DNA of 64,000 bases from Syntrophomonas palmitatica JCM 14374 (GTDB lineage: Bacteria > Bacillota > Syntrophomonadia > Syntrophomonadales > Syntrophomonadaceae). The stretch covers positions 1-64,000 of the forward strand of contig NZ_BBCE01000002.1 of assembly GCF_001311885.1 (NCBI RefSeq). Direction: 5' to 3'. The notes beneath the pieces were generated by a model that had not been told where the DNA came from, searched no databases, and saw only the letters and a list, made by a program, of their open reading frames with translations. Positions 31,493 to 41,766 of the stretch are shown here, in pieces. Each line of letters begins with the position of its first letter. Positions within the stretch are counted from its first letter, which is position 1. Made by a program: the position numbers and the translations under genes.

Positions 31493-33010
31493 GTGAGAAT
31501 TGCTACATATAGGAGGGTTAGCTCCGAAGAACAAGCCCTTCATGGTTTTAGTCTGGAAGCACAAAAAGAAGCTTGTATAAACAAGGCCAAGGAAATGGGA
31601 GCCACCAGCATATTAGAGTTTGCTGACGAAGGTGAAACAGGCAAAACATTAGATAGGCCAGGCTTAGAAGCACTAAGACAAGCAATTGCTGATGGGCTAA
31701 TAGATTGCGTAGTAATTCTTGATCCAGACCGTTTTAGCAGAAAACTTAGCCACCAACTACTTTTAACCGAAGAATTTGAAAAAGCCGGCGTAGAATTAGT
31801 CTTTATTAATTTTGAATGGGTAGATTCACCTGAAGGCAGATTGTTTTATTCGATTAGAGGCGCAATATCGGAATATGAAAGAGAAAAAATAACAGAAAGG
31901 ATGAAACGCGGCCAGGTACAAAAAGCCAAACAAGGCAGGCCGCCGATAGGAGTTTATCATTATGGTTATGACTATGATCCCACTACTGAAACTATAAGTA
32001 TTAATGAACGAGAAGCTAAAATTGTAAAATATATTTACAATTCTTTAATACAAGGCATAACTCCTGCAGCAATAGCGATTAATCTTACAAATGATTCAAA
32101 TGTTCCAACTAAAAAGGGCAAAAGCTTCTGGCATAGACAGGTAGTTAGGCAAATCCTGATGAATCCCTCATATAAAGGCGAATGGCATTATAAAGATTAT
32201 ATTATTCCTGTGCCAATAATTATTGAACCGGAATTATGGGAGAAAGCCCAAAAAATATTGCAAGAATCCCTACGAACCTGGAATCATAAAACAAAGAGGC
32301 AATATCTTCTAAGTGGTTTACTTGTTTGTAGCGATTGCGGACAAACTATGGGCGGTATTTATGCAAAACACTGGGGCAGATATTATCGAGGTTATACCTG
32401 TAGAAAATCACCGTCAACAAGCCGTTTTACAGGCTGTTATCCGCAAAAGATAATAAACGCGGAAAGCCTGGAGAAAAATGTTTGGGAAAAATTTAAAAAC
32501 CTTTTTATGAATCCTGATACGCTATTAGAAGAAGTAAGAAAAAATTTACCAAAACAGAATGAATTAGAGGATGAACTTGCCAGCATAAAACAACAACTCA
32601 ACGACACCGAAAAAGGCAGGGAATCCCTAATCGAAGCTATGTCATTAGGAATATTGGAACTAGACGATAAAACTAAGAAAAAACTGCTTGATATAAAAAA
32701 CCGCAAAGAAAAGTTAATTCAAAAACAAAAGAATCTGCAGAACAGTTTATTAGCCTTTCGGCATTCCGCGCAAAATTATACAGAATTATATAAAACTATA
32801 GCAGCAGTAATTGATGACATAGATAACTTAGACTTTGAGGATAAGCGAAGTCTTATACGAAGTGCCATATCTCAAATAGAAATTAAAGGCAGAGTTAATT
32901 CTGGCAATACAATACCAGGTGATTTGCCAGGAGTAAATATATTAATGAGCATCAGAGTTGACGATGTATTGGGTTTTGCGAGCAACACAAGCGAAATACA
33001 AAAACCATAG
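31493..33010 (+). CDS. large serine recombinase (SpoIVCA-like)
   Basis: The 505-residue protein has a resolvase N-domain with nucleophile S10 (YRRVSSEEQ) and the DPDRFSRK segment, a recombinase domain (residues about 165-270), a zinc ribbon (LVCSDCGQTMGG plus downstream cysteines) and a long coiled coil near residues 350-410, the normal layout of large serine integrases such as SpoIVCA of the Bacillus skin element. GTG 31493 follows GGGTGGAAG. Its stop lies next to the sigK fragment, so it probably excises this element and re-joins sigK. Excision normally needs a partner protein. Confidence 0.93.
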   Translation: MRIATYRRVSSEEQALHGFSLEAQKEACINKAKEMGATSILEFADEGETGKTLDRPGLEALRQAIADGLIDCVVILDPDRFSRKLSHQLLLTEEFEKAGVELVFINFEWVDSPEGRLFYSIRGAISEYEREKITERMKRGQVQKAKQGRPPIGVYHYGYDYDPTTETISINEREAKIVKYIYNSLIQGITPAAIAINLTNDSNVPTKKGKSFWHRQVVRQILMNPSYKGEWHYKDYIIPVPIIIEPELWEKAQKILQESLRTWNHKTKRQYLLSGLLVCSDCGQTMGGIYAKHWGRYYRGYTCRKSPSTSRFTGCYPQKIINAESLEKNVWEKFKNLFMNPDTLLEEVRKNLPKQNELEDELASIKQQLNDTEKGRESLIEAMSLGILELDDKTKKKLLDIKNRKEKLIQKQKNLQNSLLAFRHSAQNYTELYKTIAAVIDDIDNLDFEDKRSLIRSAISQIEIKGRVNSGNTIPGDLPGVNILMSIRVDDVLGFASNTSEIQKP

Positions 33011-33050
33011 AATTTAACATTATCTTCCGCCTGAAGCTGTAATTGAAACT
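33011..33050. other. probable attachment site (element/chromosome junction)
   Basis: The recombinase ends at 33010 and a stop in the sigK frame lies at 33015. Clear SigK similarity starts at the ATTGAAACTGAA codons (I-E-T-E) near 33042-33053, the position of the IENEI residues in other SigK proteins. In Bacillus the skin crossover falls in those codons. Confidence 0.6.
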
Positions 33051-33407
33051 GAAGTTCTGATGTATTTAAGAAACACCCGTAAATTAAAACAAGAAGTATC
33101 TATCTATGAACCGATTGGCTATGACAAAGAAGGCAACGAAATCTCCCTTCTGGATGTGCTGACATGTGATAATGAAATAGTTGATATGGTAGAGATGAAA
33201 CTGCAGGAAGAAAAGGTCAGGGATAAGATTGGGGTACTTACTCGACGTGAGCGCCAGGTTATCGAAATGCGCTACGGCCTGTTTAATGGCCTCAAAGAAA
33301 CGCAACGGGAAATTGCCCGTAAATTAGGCATTTCCCGTTCATATGTATCCCGGATTGAAAAACGCGCCTTAAAAAAACTTATCCGGGAAATAAGCCTGGA
33401 AATTTAA
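33042..33407 (+). CDS. sigK: 3' part of sigK-like sporulation sigma factor
   Basis: About 121 residues of a sporulation sigma factor without promoter, SD or authentic start (ATG 33060 is internal). It begins in the conserved (I)E(N)E(I)LMYLRN segment, goes through IGYDKEGNEISLLDVL, which is SigK-like rather than SigE-like, and ends with the region 4.2 helix-turn-helix TQREIARKLGISRSYVSRIE. The N-terminal core- and -10-binding regions are missing. After excision of the element it would be fused to its 5' half, giving the late mother-cell sigma factor. The alternative is a permanently broken gene. Confidence 0.88.
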   Translation: METEVLMYLRNTRKLKQEVSIYEPIGYDKEGNEISLLDVLTCDNEIVDMVEMKLQEEKVRDKIGVLTRRERQVIEMRYGLFNGLKETQREIARKLGISRSYVSRIEKRALKKLIREISLEI

Positions 33408-33412
33408 CAGAG

Positions 33413-33445
33413 AAGTGTTGAGGTGACCGTTCCCTCAAAACACTT
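33413..33445. terminator. hairpin between convergent sigK fragment and chemoreceptor gene
   Basis: AAGTGTT(G)AGG pairs with CCTCAAAACACTT with a small bulge. It lies between two converging genes. Confidence 0.5.
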
Positions 33446-33457
33446 AATAGAACGTTA

Positions 33458-35191
33458 TTACAGCTTAAATTGTTCCAACAATGCCTGCAGGTTCTCAGCG
33501 CTGCGCTCCATCTTATGAGAAACCTCGGCGATTTCCATGGCGGACATAGCGGCCTGTTCGCTGCCCTGGGCAATTTCCTGCGAACTGGCAGTTGACTCGT
33601 TAATAGTGGATGCAGTTGATGCCAAAGCCCGATTTACTTCATCCATAGCGGCTGTAATCTGCATAGTATTCTGGCGAACCCGTTCCGAGAGCTGTACTAT
33701 TATATCGCTGTCATCCCGGTACTGCTGACCTATTTTTGCCATGTAATCATAATCGGGGAGAATACGGTCATTGATATATTGAAGAAGCGATTTGGTATTC
33801 GCTACCAGGTTGTTAAAAGATTCATTTACCTGGCCGGTTAGTAACTGTATATCGCCAACGGTAGCGGCCGAATCTTCGGCCAGTTTTCTTACCTCTTCAG
33901 CCACCACGGCAAAACCTCGGCCCTGTTCTCCGGCGCGGGCTGCTTCAATGGCCGCATTCAAAGCCAGTAAATTGGTTTGGCCGGCAATGCCGGCTATCTT
34001 TTCGGCCAGGCCGGAAATTTCTTCTACAACCTGGGCGCGTTCAATGGCTTCCTCCACGCGGGTATGCATATCAGAGTATAGTTGGAGGGCATATTTTGAG
34101 GCTTTGGCAGCACCGGTCTGTACCTGCAGAGCTCGCTGGTCGATTTCAGATGCTTTGGCTCGATCCTTTTCAGCCTCGCTGTTGACCAGATTAAGAGTTG
34201 CTCCGATTTCCTGACCGGAAGCGGTAACTTCCTGTGTGGCGGCTGAAATTTCCTGCATTCCTGCCGCAATTTCCTGGGTGGAAGCAGAAACCTCTTCCAT
34301 AGCGGAGGCTATATTAGCAGCTGACTCTGAAAGCTGCCTGCTGAAGGCGGTTACCTCTTTGGATGTAGCCGTAATATTGGCCATAGCAAGCCTGAGACGA
34401 TTGGATATTTCTTGAAAAGCATTGGCTAAAGCCCCCATTTCATCAGTGCGTTCAATAAATGAAGCTTCTACATTCTGTGAAAAATCGCCGCCGGAGATTA
34501 TAGAGGCGTGATTAACCACAAAAGTAATAGCTTGATGGAGGTTGCGGCCGGTATAAATGCCCGCAGCTGCTGCAATGATAAAAGCAGATATAATAATTAA
34601 CAGCATATTGCGGTTAGCCATATCGAAATCATGCTGTCCGGACTGTCTCTTATCAGCCGCCTGCTGCCGGTTATATTCAGCCAATTTCTGCATGGCTTGT
34701 TCTGCTGCCAGTCTACTATTGACTAAATCCTGCTCAGCAAAAGGTTGGTTAATATTACCTTTTTGCGAACTGCCTACAAATATTTTGAATTTATCTACAT
34801 TGGAATGATAGGCTGAGATAGTTTTTAACGTATTACTGTATAGTTCGGCATCCTGGGGTGTTAAAAGGCTGGGGTCGTTACCGTAATCTTTCAGCACCTG
34901 GTCAATTTTGGCGAAGTTCTTGTCTATATCTTCAAACGCGGTTTTGATTTCTTGCGGTGAAGGACGGGCTATAATCTGCCACAAATCGCCGCGTATGGCT
35001 TCCAAACAGCGGCTGGCATTGCCAAGGTCTTCAATAGGCAAAAGGTTATTGTCATATATGTAATCCAGATTTTCAACAATCTGGCTCATATAATATCGGC
35101 CTACCAGGCCGACCATTACGATCAGCATTGACATGAGAGCAAAAATCAACAGGAGTTTGTTCATAATTTTCATGTTTGTAAACCAGCGCAT
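33458..35191 (-). CDS. methyl-accepting chemotaxis protein
   Basis: A 577-residue membrane chemoreceptor. One TM helix ([19 protein letters not shown]), a periplasmic-type four-helix-bundle sensor (residues about 35-190, 4HB_MCP), a second TM ([20 protein letters not shown]), a HAMP domain and the signalling domain with the conserved tip [20 protein letters not shown] and [28 protein letters not shown] precedes the ATG at 35191. Monocistronic. It signals through CheA to flagella or possibly to the type IV pili encoded further on. The ligand cannot be read from the sequence. Confidence 0.93.
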   Translation of the reverse strand: MRWFTNMKIMNKLLLIFALMSMLIVMVGLVGRYYMSQIVENLDYIYDNNLLPIEDLGNASRCLEAIRGDLWQIIARPSPQEIKTAFEDIDKNFAKIDQVLKDYGNDPSLLTPQDAELYSNTLKTISAYHSNVDKFKIFVGSSQKGNINQPFAEQDLVNSRLAAEQAMQKLAEYNRQQAADKRQSGQHDFDMANRNMLLIIISAFIIAAAAGIYTGRNLHQAITFVVNHASIISGGDFSQNVEASFIERTDEMGALANAFQEISNRLRLAMANITATSKEVTAFSRQLSESAANIASAMEEVSASTQEIAAGMQEISAATQEVTASGQEIGATLNLVNSEAEKDRAKASEIDQRALQVQTGAAKASKYALQLYSDMHTRVEEAIERAQVVEEISGLAEKIAGIAGQTNLLALNAAIEAARAGEQGRGFAVVAEEVRKLAEDSAATVGDIQLLTGQVNESFNNLVANTKSLLQYINDRILPDYDYMAKIGQQYRDDSDIIVQLSERVRQNTMQITAAMDEVNRALASTASTINESTASSQEIAQGSEQAAMSAMEIAEVSHKMERSAENLQALLEQFKL

Positions 35192-35374
35192 TTTAAACCC
35201 CCCATTTTTTGTATAAGGATAGAATAAAGACTTGGTTAAGATACTCTGAAAAAGCGACTTGATTGGCGAATTTTATAAGCCAGAATAACGGTCATGTGAA
35301 ATGTATATTCGTACAAAGTATACACATATATTAGCAATATATTCTATGCGAGACAAGCTGAATATATTTGATAA

Positions 35375-35418
35375 TAAAAAAAGCGGTTATGTCCCTGGCG
35401 GGACCATAACCGCTTTTT
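35375..35418. terminator. strong hairpin terminator of the pyrophosphatase gene
   Basis: AAAAAGCGGTTATG and its complement CATAACCGCTTTTT, with inner TCCC/GGGA, form a long stem flanked by A and T runs, effective on the reverse strand. Confidence 0.85.
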
Positions 35419-35429
35419 GGTTTAACTGG

Positions 35430-37843
35430 TTAGATTCTCATGCCATAGAAGGAACGCCATACAAAGAACAAGGCTATTACCAGGAAGACTCCGCCCACCA
35501 CCGGGGCAATCTCTCTAAACGATGCGGATATGGCGATTTCCATGGCCAGCAGACCAAACAGGGTGGTAAATTTGATAATTGGATTCAAAGCCACCGAAGA
35601 GGTGTCTTTAAAAGGATCGCCAACAGTATCGCCCACTACGGTTGCGTCATGTAATGCCGTACCTTTTTCCTGGAGATCCACTTCTACTACCTTTTTGCCA
35701 TTATCCCAGCAGCCGCCTGCATTGGCCATAAAGACCGCCTGGAAAAGACCGAATACCGCAATAGAGATCAGGTAAGACACGAACAAGGCTACTGAATCAT
35801 TCGCAGCTTTAGGGGCGGACAGGCAGGCAAAAGCCAGCGCAAATGAGAATATGGCGATAAAGATGTTGAACATACCTGCCTGGGCATACTGGGTGCAGAT
35901 CTTTACAACCTCTTTGGATTTTTCCGTAGCCGCTTTCTGGCTGGCGTTTTCATCCAGGTTGATATTGCGTTTGATATATTCTACGGCCCGGTATGCGCCT
36001 GTAGTAACTGCCTGGGTGGAAGCGCCTGTAAACCAGTACACTACAGCGCCTCCGCACAGGAAACCCAGAATAGTATACGGATTCAAGAGGGTAAGAATAG
36101 ATTCAGGTTTAACTCCCAACACACTCTGGATAACCAGAATCAGCGAGAAGATCATGGTAGTGGCGCCTACAACCGCAGTTCCAATTAAAACCGGCTTGGC
36201 AGTGGCTTTAAAGGTATTGCCCGCGCCATCATTAGCTTCAAGGTAATGTTTGGCTCTATCAAAATCAGGTTTGAACCCGAAATCCTTTTGAATCTGTTTT
36301 TCGATGCCGGGAATGGTCTCGATCAAGGAGAGTTCATAAATGGATTGCGCATTATCAGTGACCGGGCCATAGCTGTCAACCGCTATAGTAACCGGTCCCA
36401 TGCCCAGCATACCAAAGGCTACCAGACCAAACGCAAATATGGAATGATAGGTCATGATATCAGCCAAACCGAAGCCGCTGGCGTAATAGGCTATAAACAT
36501 CAGGGCCAGAAAGACCATGCCGATCCAAAAACCGCTGAAGTTACCGGCTACCAGACCGGATAGTATATTCAGCGAAGGACCGCCTTCACGGGAAGCCTTT
36601 ACTACCTCGGCGACATGTTTTGACTTGGGGCTGGTAAATATCTTGGTAAATTCCGGAATTAAAGCCGCGCCCAGAGTACCGCAGCTAATTATGGTAGCCA
36701 GTACAAACCAGAGGTTTTGAAGTTGGCTGGCGGCATTAGATCCAGGTCCCAGCATATAGTAGCTGACGGCATAAGTAACGGCGATGGAAAGCAATGAGGT
36801 TATCCATACCAGGCTGGTTAAAGGCTGCTCGAAATCGAAATCTACTTTGTTGGCATATTTCGCCTGACTGAAGGCACGGTTTACATAAAACGCGCCCACG
36901 GAGGTAATAACCATTAACACACGCATTACAAAGATCCAGGTTAAGAGTGTGGTCTGAAGCGCCGGGCTACTGCCAAAACGATAAAAGTGATTAAGGCAAC
37001 GCCCGTAACACCATAGGTTTCAAATCCGTCTGCGGTAGGTCCAACACTGTCACCGGCGTTGTCTCCGGTACAGTCGGCTATAACTCCGGGATTACGAGGA
37101 TCGTCTTCTTTAATTCCGAAGACAATTTTCATTAAATCGGAGCCTATATCAGCAATCTTGGTGAAGATTCCTCCGGCGATACGCAGCGCACTGGCGCCCA
37201 GGGATTCACCTACGGCAAAACCAATGAAGCTTGCTCCTGCCAGTTCGCGGGGAACAAAGAGCAGAATGATGAGCATCATAATCAGTTCAACACACACCAA
37301 AAGCACGCCAATGCTCATGCCCGCATCCAAAGCGATGTTAAGAACCTTGAGCGGCTTGCTTTCCAGTCCCGCAAAAGCGGTGCGGCTGTTGGCCAGGGTG
37401 TTCATGCGAATGCCATACCAGGCAACGGTGTATGAACCTAATATACCTATTACCGTCCAGCCAAGTATCAGCAGAACACCGCTGAGCGAGGTGTCTTGCA
37501 GGAATCCGAAGTAGAAGGCGATACAAGCGCCGATAAAGGCAAATAGTATAAGCAGGAATTTTCCTTGCTGAATCAAGTATGTTTTACAGGTTTCATAAAT
37601 AGTATTGGCCACATCCAGCATTGATTGATGAGCGCCAAGTTTTTTAACCTTGGTGAATTGGTAGAAACCGAATAACATACCCAGAACACAAACCACAATT
37701 CCGCCATATAAAAGGCTGTTCTGTTCAGGGCTCAGGGTAGGAATCTTAAGGTTGGCCTCACTGGCCACGGCCATGGCAGGTGAAAACAGCAGGATTGCCA
37801 GGGTGATAAGGCTGCTCATTATGGCTTGTGCTGTTTTCTTCAT
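35430..37843 (-). CDS. hppA: membrane-bound proton-translocating pyrophosphatase (one frameshift)
   Basis: Couples pyrophosphate hydrolysis to ion pumping. The N-terminal part has a signal-like segment and then the core motif DCTGDNAGDSVGPTADGFET; the frame breaks near 36,948 (after VLAVAR) and one added base links to LQTTLLTWIFVMRVLMVITS, giving about 804 residues with some 15 membrane helices. GNTFKA has lysine where K+-dependent enzymes have alanine, so it is probably the K+-independent, H+-pumping kind. ATG 37843 has GGAGG in front. Syntrophic anaerobes use such pumps to save energy from PPi. The break is most likely a sequence error. Confidence 0.9.
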
Positions 37844-37920
37844 TACTGCGACCTCCATTTAATCAATCACTTCCTTATATTTTTACTGGAGACAAAAAAG
37901 CTTTGTCCGATGCCTTTTAT

Positions 37921-38031
37921 CGCTTATTGCTGAGATGTCCTGACAGTCCATCCTCGGGGGCGGGATAAAAGCTTGAAATCGACTTTTATCCTCTCCCTGT
38001 GGATGGGCGTCTTGCCAGGAGCTATCAAGCG
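37921..38031. ncRNA. nested structured RNA element upstream of the pyrophosphatase gene
   Basis: Five paired blocks nest in order: CGCTT/AAGCG, TCCTG/CAGGA, CCATCC/GGATGG, then GGATAAAAG/CTTTTATCC closed by an 11-base loop, separated by internal loops. It lies 78-188 bases upstream of the pyrophosphatase start. I do not recognise a known riboswitch class; the strand is presumed to be reverse because only that gene lies downstream of it. Confidence 0.55.
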
Positions 38032-38430
38032 TATTATGGCAAAAGAAACACAAAATACTAAGTGTTCATGCTTGGTATTTTACGCTTTTTTTCCGTATTC
38101 ATGCAAACCCCCTTTGGCACAAAAATGATCAGACCCTGCAAATTACCTTTTGGCAGAACCTGATAGATAGACTTTGTATTCTTGAGTTGCCCCTGCGCAT
38201 TGTATTATCAATATAGGCAACCATAAGAAAAGTTATAAAAATATATTATTATGATAACGGAGTAATTGAAAAATACCAAACAGGGTTGAAAAATGCACTA
38301 TTTTTATGAAATATGGTTCCTATCACTGCTGCCGGTTTGGCAATGAATCATTTCGGTTATTATTCAAACAGGGCTTGACTTGCCAGCCTGCTTGTGTAAA
38401 GCTAAACTTGCAGTAAATTTGAATAATATT
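38032..38430. other. intergenic region, no gene seen
   Basis: A+T-rich, likely containing the promoter for the reverse-strand pyrophosphatase transcript. I see no ORF with a start signal and no clear repeat. Confidence 0.5.
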
Positions 38431-38433
38431 TTG

Positions 38434-38455
38434 AGGATCCCGAGCGGGGTCCTCT
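38434..38455. terminator. hairpin after the Nudix gene
   Basis: GAGGATCCC and GGGGTCCTC pair (one G-U) around GAGC, right behind the reverse-strand stop. A T-rich stretch lies on the other side. Confidence 0.5.
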
Positions 38456-39074
38456 ATTTATTTTTGATCATACCGATAAAATGATGCAGTATCCGGGCAG
38501 TCAGCCCCCAAATGACCTCACCGTCCCATTCGTAAAAATACTGGGGGAGCAAGCCCTGACGGAAGGGATATTTTTCCCCGTTGGGAATTAGATGCAAAGG
38601 GAAATCCTCGGGGAATTCAACTTTTATTAGTAGATTTTGCTCCAGAGGTTCATGATCGAGAAAAAACTGCAGAGGAACTGACAGGATTTTTTCCACCTCA
38701 TCCGCATTGGGCTTGATTGCGGCCGGGTTTTTTATAAAGGCCAAAAACGGCATAATGAGAACATTGAAAGGGCTGACCATAATATCCAGATCGGCAATTA
38801 CCTCTAAATCACCGGGCTGCAAATCCAGTTCTTCACAACATTCTCTTACAGCCGTGTTTCTTCCCAGGCGATCACTCGGTTCACTTCTTCCGCCAGGAAA
38901 ACAGATTTCGCCAGGTTGATGTACATTTTGCGAACGCTTCTCGAACAGAATATTTATACCTGACTCGGTATGAATCAAAGGTAATATTACCGCAGTTTTA
39001 AAATGCCTGTCATGATCCAGGATTTTTGCTTTGCGGCCTTGCAAAGCCCGAACTTTTTCCTCCAATATATCCAT
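38454..39074 (-). CDS. Nudix hydrolase, CoA pyrophosphatase type
   Basis: Cuts the diphosphate of CoA or its derivatives to 3',5'-ADP and phosphopantetheine. The 206-residue protein has the Nudix box GGRSEPSDRLGRNTAVRECC followed by EELDL, and just before it QNVHQPGEICFPGG, the CoA-specific (NudL/NUDT7-type) signature. C-terminal WDGEVIWGLTARIL is also typical of the family. The predicted start is ATG 39074. It is monocistronic and divergent from the next gene. Confidence 0.9.
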   Translation of the reverse strand: MDILEEKVRALQGRKAKILDHDRHFKTAVILPLIHTESGINILFEKRSQNVHQPGEICFPGGRSEPSDRLGRNTAVRECCEELDLQPGDLEVIADLDIMVSPFNVLIMPFLAFIKNPAAIKPNADEVEKILSVPLQFFLDHEPLEQNLLIKVEFPEDFPLHLIPNGEKYPFRQGLLPQYFYEWDGEVIWGLTARILHHFIGMIKNK

Positions 39075-39286
39075 TTCATCACTCCGCTTTTTTTTAGATT
39101 ACCAATAATATATATGAAAAATCGGGTTTGTACAAATATTCTACTCCAAATGATAAATATACCAAAATGATAAAGTTGGAATCTGCCAGCGCTTTAGGAG
39201 GATTTTGGATATAACTAACGAATATAACGGTTTAAATAGGATAAACTGACGTAGAACCCTAATCCATAAAAAGGAGGTCAGACGTG

Positions 39287-39556
39287 ATGGATGTAATGGT
39301 TATTCTACTCGGTCACAGGATGGAAAGCGCGCTAAAGGTTCAAAGCATTCTTACTGCTAACAGCAATATTATTAAGACCCGCCTGGGAATCAACCGGGAG
39401 CTGAGCAGAGACGATAACGCATCGGGTTTTATTTTTCTTGAACTTTGCGGCTCTGAAGAACAGCTTAAGTCAATGTGTGATGCCTTAAACCAACTGGAAG
39501 ATGTTAAAGCCGAATGCATCAAGATGGAACTGCCTGGTTGTAAGTGTGAGGCATAG
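39287..39556 (+). CDS. TM1266-like iron-only hydrogenase system regulator
   Basis: An 89-residue protein with an ACT/NikR-like fold pattern: VMVILLGHRMESALKVQSIL, NIIKTRLGI and a C-terminal LEDVKAECIKMELPG segment. TM1266-like proteins accompany [FeFe]-hydrogenase maturation genes, which would fit an anaerobic hydrogen producer. The C-terminal CKCEA is extra. GTG 39284 or ATG 39287 follows AAGGAGG. No hydrogenase gene is nearby in the window, so the role is inferred from the family only. Confidence 0.7.
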   Translation: MDVMVILLGHRMESALKVQSILTANSNIIKTRLGINRELSRDDNASGFIFLELCGSEEQLKSMCDALNQLEDVKAECIKMELPGCKCEA

Positions 39557-39586
39557 ATATTTGGATGAATTGGTTCTGGAAGCTCT

Positions 39587-39610
39587 GCCGGGTTAATTGC
39601 CCGGCCTTTC
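39587..39610 (+). terminator. intrinsic terminator
   Basis: GCCGGG-TTAATTG-CCCGGC stem followed by CTTTCTGTT. Confidence 0.6.
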
Positions 39611-39635
39611 TGTTAATACATTTGGGGGGAGAGCA

Positions 39636-41573
39636 ATGAACAGTCTGAATCACTTACTGGAGCCTATTGTGATAAGATCCATGCACCTTTCAAACCGGGT
39701 GGTCATGCCGCCAATGGGCACCGGCCTTGCCAATTTGGACGGCACGGTCAGCGAAGCGAACCTGGCCTATTTGGACCGGAGAGCCAAAGGGCAGGCCGGG
39801 CTTATCATATCGGAAATCACCTCGGTTCATCCTAATGGCCTGGCGGCTCCGGGGACATTATGCGTACACGATGATAGCTTTATCCCGGGCCTTACCAGGA
39901 TGGCCAAACTGGTTCACAAACACGGCTGTAAAATTGCCATGCAGCTTCATCATGCCGGCAGGGAAAGCTATTACCAGCTAGCAAAGGGCACAGCCTGTGG
40001 CCCTTCCCCCGTTGCCAGTGTTATATATGGAATTAAGCCTGCGGAAATGACCCGGGAAGATATTGCCGAAGTTATTAAAGCCTTTGGTCAGGCCGCTTTG
40101 CGGGCCAGACAGGCCCAATTTGACGCGGTGGAACTGCATGCGGCCCACGGCTACCTGCTGATGCAGTTTTTATCCCAGCATTCCAATAAGCGTCAGGATG
40201 AATATGGCGGTGATATCGTAAACAGGGCTCGTTTTGTAATAGACTGCCTGCGGGAGGTGCGCAGTCAGGTAGGGGATGATTTCCCTGTATCATTGCGTAT
40301 TTCTGCGGAGGAAATGATAAAAGACGGGTATACCATAGAGGATATGAAAAGGATCGTGCCTGGTTTTATTGATGCCGGGGCTGATATAATACATGCTTCC
40401 TTCGGCACCCACGGCACCCCCGGGGGAATAACCTCCGCGCCTGCAGAATATAAATCCGGATTCAAAATAGAACTGGCGCGCCAGATTAAAGAAATGGTTA
40501 ATGTGCCCGTTATAGGTGTAGGCCGCTATACAGACCCCTTTGAGGCTGATGAAGCCATAGCCAGGGGTGATGCTGACCTTATTGCCTTTGGACGCCAGCA
40601 CCTGGCCGATCCGGATTTTCTAATTAATGCCATGCAGGGCCGCCCTGAAGACACTTTCACATGCCTGGCCTGTAACCAGGGATGTATAGAACGGCTTCTG
40701 TTTGAAGGCAAAAGTGTTCGATGCGCCATTAACCCGGAAACTGGACAGGAACTCAGGTATCCGCAGGCACAAGCCCAGAAAAAACGCAATCTGTGGGTAA
40801 TAGGAGCTGGACCAGCTGGTTTGACGGCTGCCTCGGAGGCTGCCAGGTTAGGACATAAAGTTACCCTCTTTGAGAAAGACCAGCGGGTCGGAGGGCAGGT
40901 TTTGCTGGCGGCCCGGCCTCCCTACAAGTCAGCTTACGCAGCCTGGATTGATCAATTAAAACGCCGGGTTGAGAAACATGGAGCCCGTATTTTAACAGGC
41001 GTTGCAGTAAATAGGGATTCTTTTCGCAATGAGAAACCTGAATATGTAATTTTGGCCAGCGGAGGATTTAACACCATTCCGGATATTAAAGGCGCTGATC
41101 TGCCGGGGGTTTGCGAAGCCTGGAGCCTGCTGCGCGGTGATAAGCCTGTGAAAAAATGTATCATTGTCATCGGCGGCGGTTTGGTGGGTATGGAGACAGC
41201 CGATTATCTATACGCCCAGGGGGCGGATGAGGTGGTAGTGCTGGAAGGCGAATCTCGTTCTCCGGTTTCGACATTAACATCACATGGATATATGCTGCAC
41301 CGCCGTTTGCGGCAGGCTGGATTAAAATTAATATTGGGCGCTAAGGTAAAGGAGATTCGAGAAGATGGTGTACTGGCAGTGATTAATGGAGAAGAACAGA
41401 TCGTTAATGGTGAGCAGATTGTGCTGGCTCTGGGAACCAGCCCTAATAATGAATTAAGGGAGGTACTGGAGCAGGAGGGCATACCATACCGAATGGTTGG
41501 CGATGCGAATAAGACTGGCCGGATTATCGAAGCTGTGGAGAGCGGGGCTCAGGCCGCCTGGGAGCTTGATTAA
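39636..41573 (+). CDS. NADH:flavin oxidoreductase / 2,4-dienoyl-CoA reductase-like (old yellow enzyme) protein
   Basis: A 645-residue flavin-iron-sulfur enzyme. The N-terminal TIM barrel (residues 1-350) has the FMN-binding pattern PPMGTGLANLDG, HHAGRE, AAHGYLLMQFLSQHSNKRQD; the linker carries Fe-S cysteines (CLACNQGCIERL...RCAIN); the C-terminal half has two dinucleotide-binding domains (VIGAGPAGLTAASEAARLGH for FAD and VIGGGLVGME for NAD(P)H). This is the layout of FadH, trimethylamine dehydrogenase and clostridial enoate/dienoyl reductases. ATG 39636 follows GGGGGGAG. The substrate cannot be fixed from sequence. Confidence 0.9.
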   Translation: MNSLNHLLEPIVIRSMHLSNRVVMPPMGTGLANLDGTVSEANLAYLDRRAKGQAGLIISEITSVHPNGLAAPGTLCVHDDSFIPGLTRMAKLVHKHGCKIAMQLHHAGRESYYQLAKGTACGPSPVASVIYGIKPAEMTREDIAEVIKAFGQAALRARQAQFDAVELHAAHGYLLMQFLSQHSNKRQDEYGGDIVNRARFVIDCLREVRSQVGDDFPVSLRISAEEMIKDGYTIEDMKRIVPGFIDAGADIIHASFGTHGTPGGITSAPAEYKSGFKIELARQIKEMVNVPVIGVGRYTDPFEADEAIARGDADLIAFGRQHLADPDFLINAMQGRPEDTFTCLACNQGCIERLLFEGKSVRCAINPETGQELRYPQAQAQKKRNLWVIGAGPAGLTAASEAARLGHKVTLFEKDQRVGGQVLLAARPPYKSAYAAWIDQLKRRVEKHGARILTGVAVNRDSFRNEKPEYVILASGGFNTIPDIKGADLPGVCEAWSLLRGDKPVKKCIIVIGGGLVGMETADYLYAQGADEVVVLEGESRSPVSTLTSHGYMLHRRLRQAGLKLILGAKVKEIREDGVLAVINGEEQIVNGEQIVLALGTSPNNELREVLEQEGIPYRMVGDANKTGRIIEAVESGAQAAWELD

Positions 41574-41766
41574 ATGCTTAATTACTGATAATTAATTCGG
41601 AGTGTTTTTGCAACATACCATAAATATTAAGAGGATACTACAGGCAGATTATAGAAAGCATATAATCTGCATGGTTTTGCAACCAGACAGTTTGCGATTT
41701 ATTTTAAGAAACAACTGCCTGGATAAGCAAAGTAAATAAATAATTGAATTAGACCGGGAGGGTCAA

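Larger units (their letters stand above)
1..33041. mobile_element. skin-like integrated element (right end and body; left end outside window)
   Basis: Everything left of about 33,041 is accessory: CRISPR-Cas type IV, phage-like recombination genes, an antirepressor and a large serine recombinase at the right edge. The recombinase stop is followed within about 35 bases by sequence coding for the C-terminal part of a SigK-like sigma factor, in the same orientation and without a start. Core metabolic genes begin right after. In Bacillus subtilis and some clostridia a recombinase-encoding 'skin' element splits sigK and is excised during sporulation; the arrangement here matches. Seen: recombinase plus truncated sigK. 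Inferred: excision and the missing left half. Confidence 0.75.

Noticed and set aside
35430-37843. Two separate genes for a split pyrophosphatase
   Set aside because: The halves join exactly at one missing base within a membrane helix, and the second half has no SD.
37921-38031. TPP or c-di-GMP riboswitch
   Set aside because: GCTGAGAT looks like part of a TPP element, but the other conserved blocks are missing; GEMM-type core bases are absent as well.
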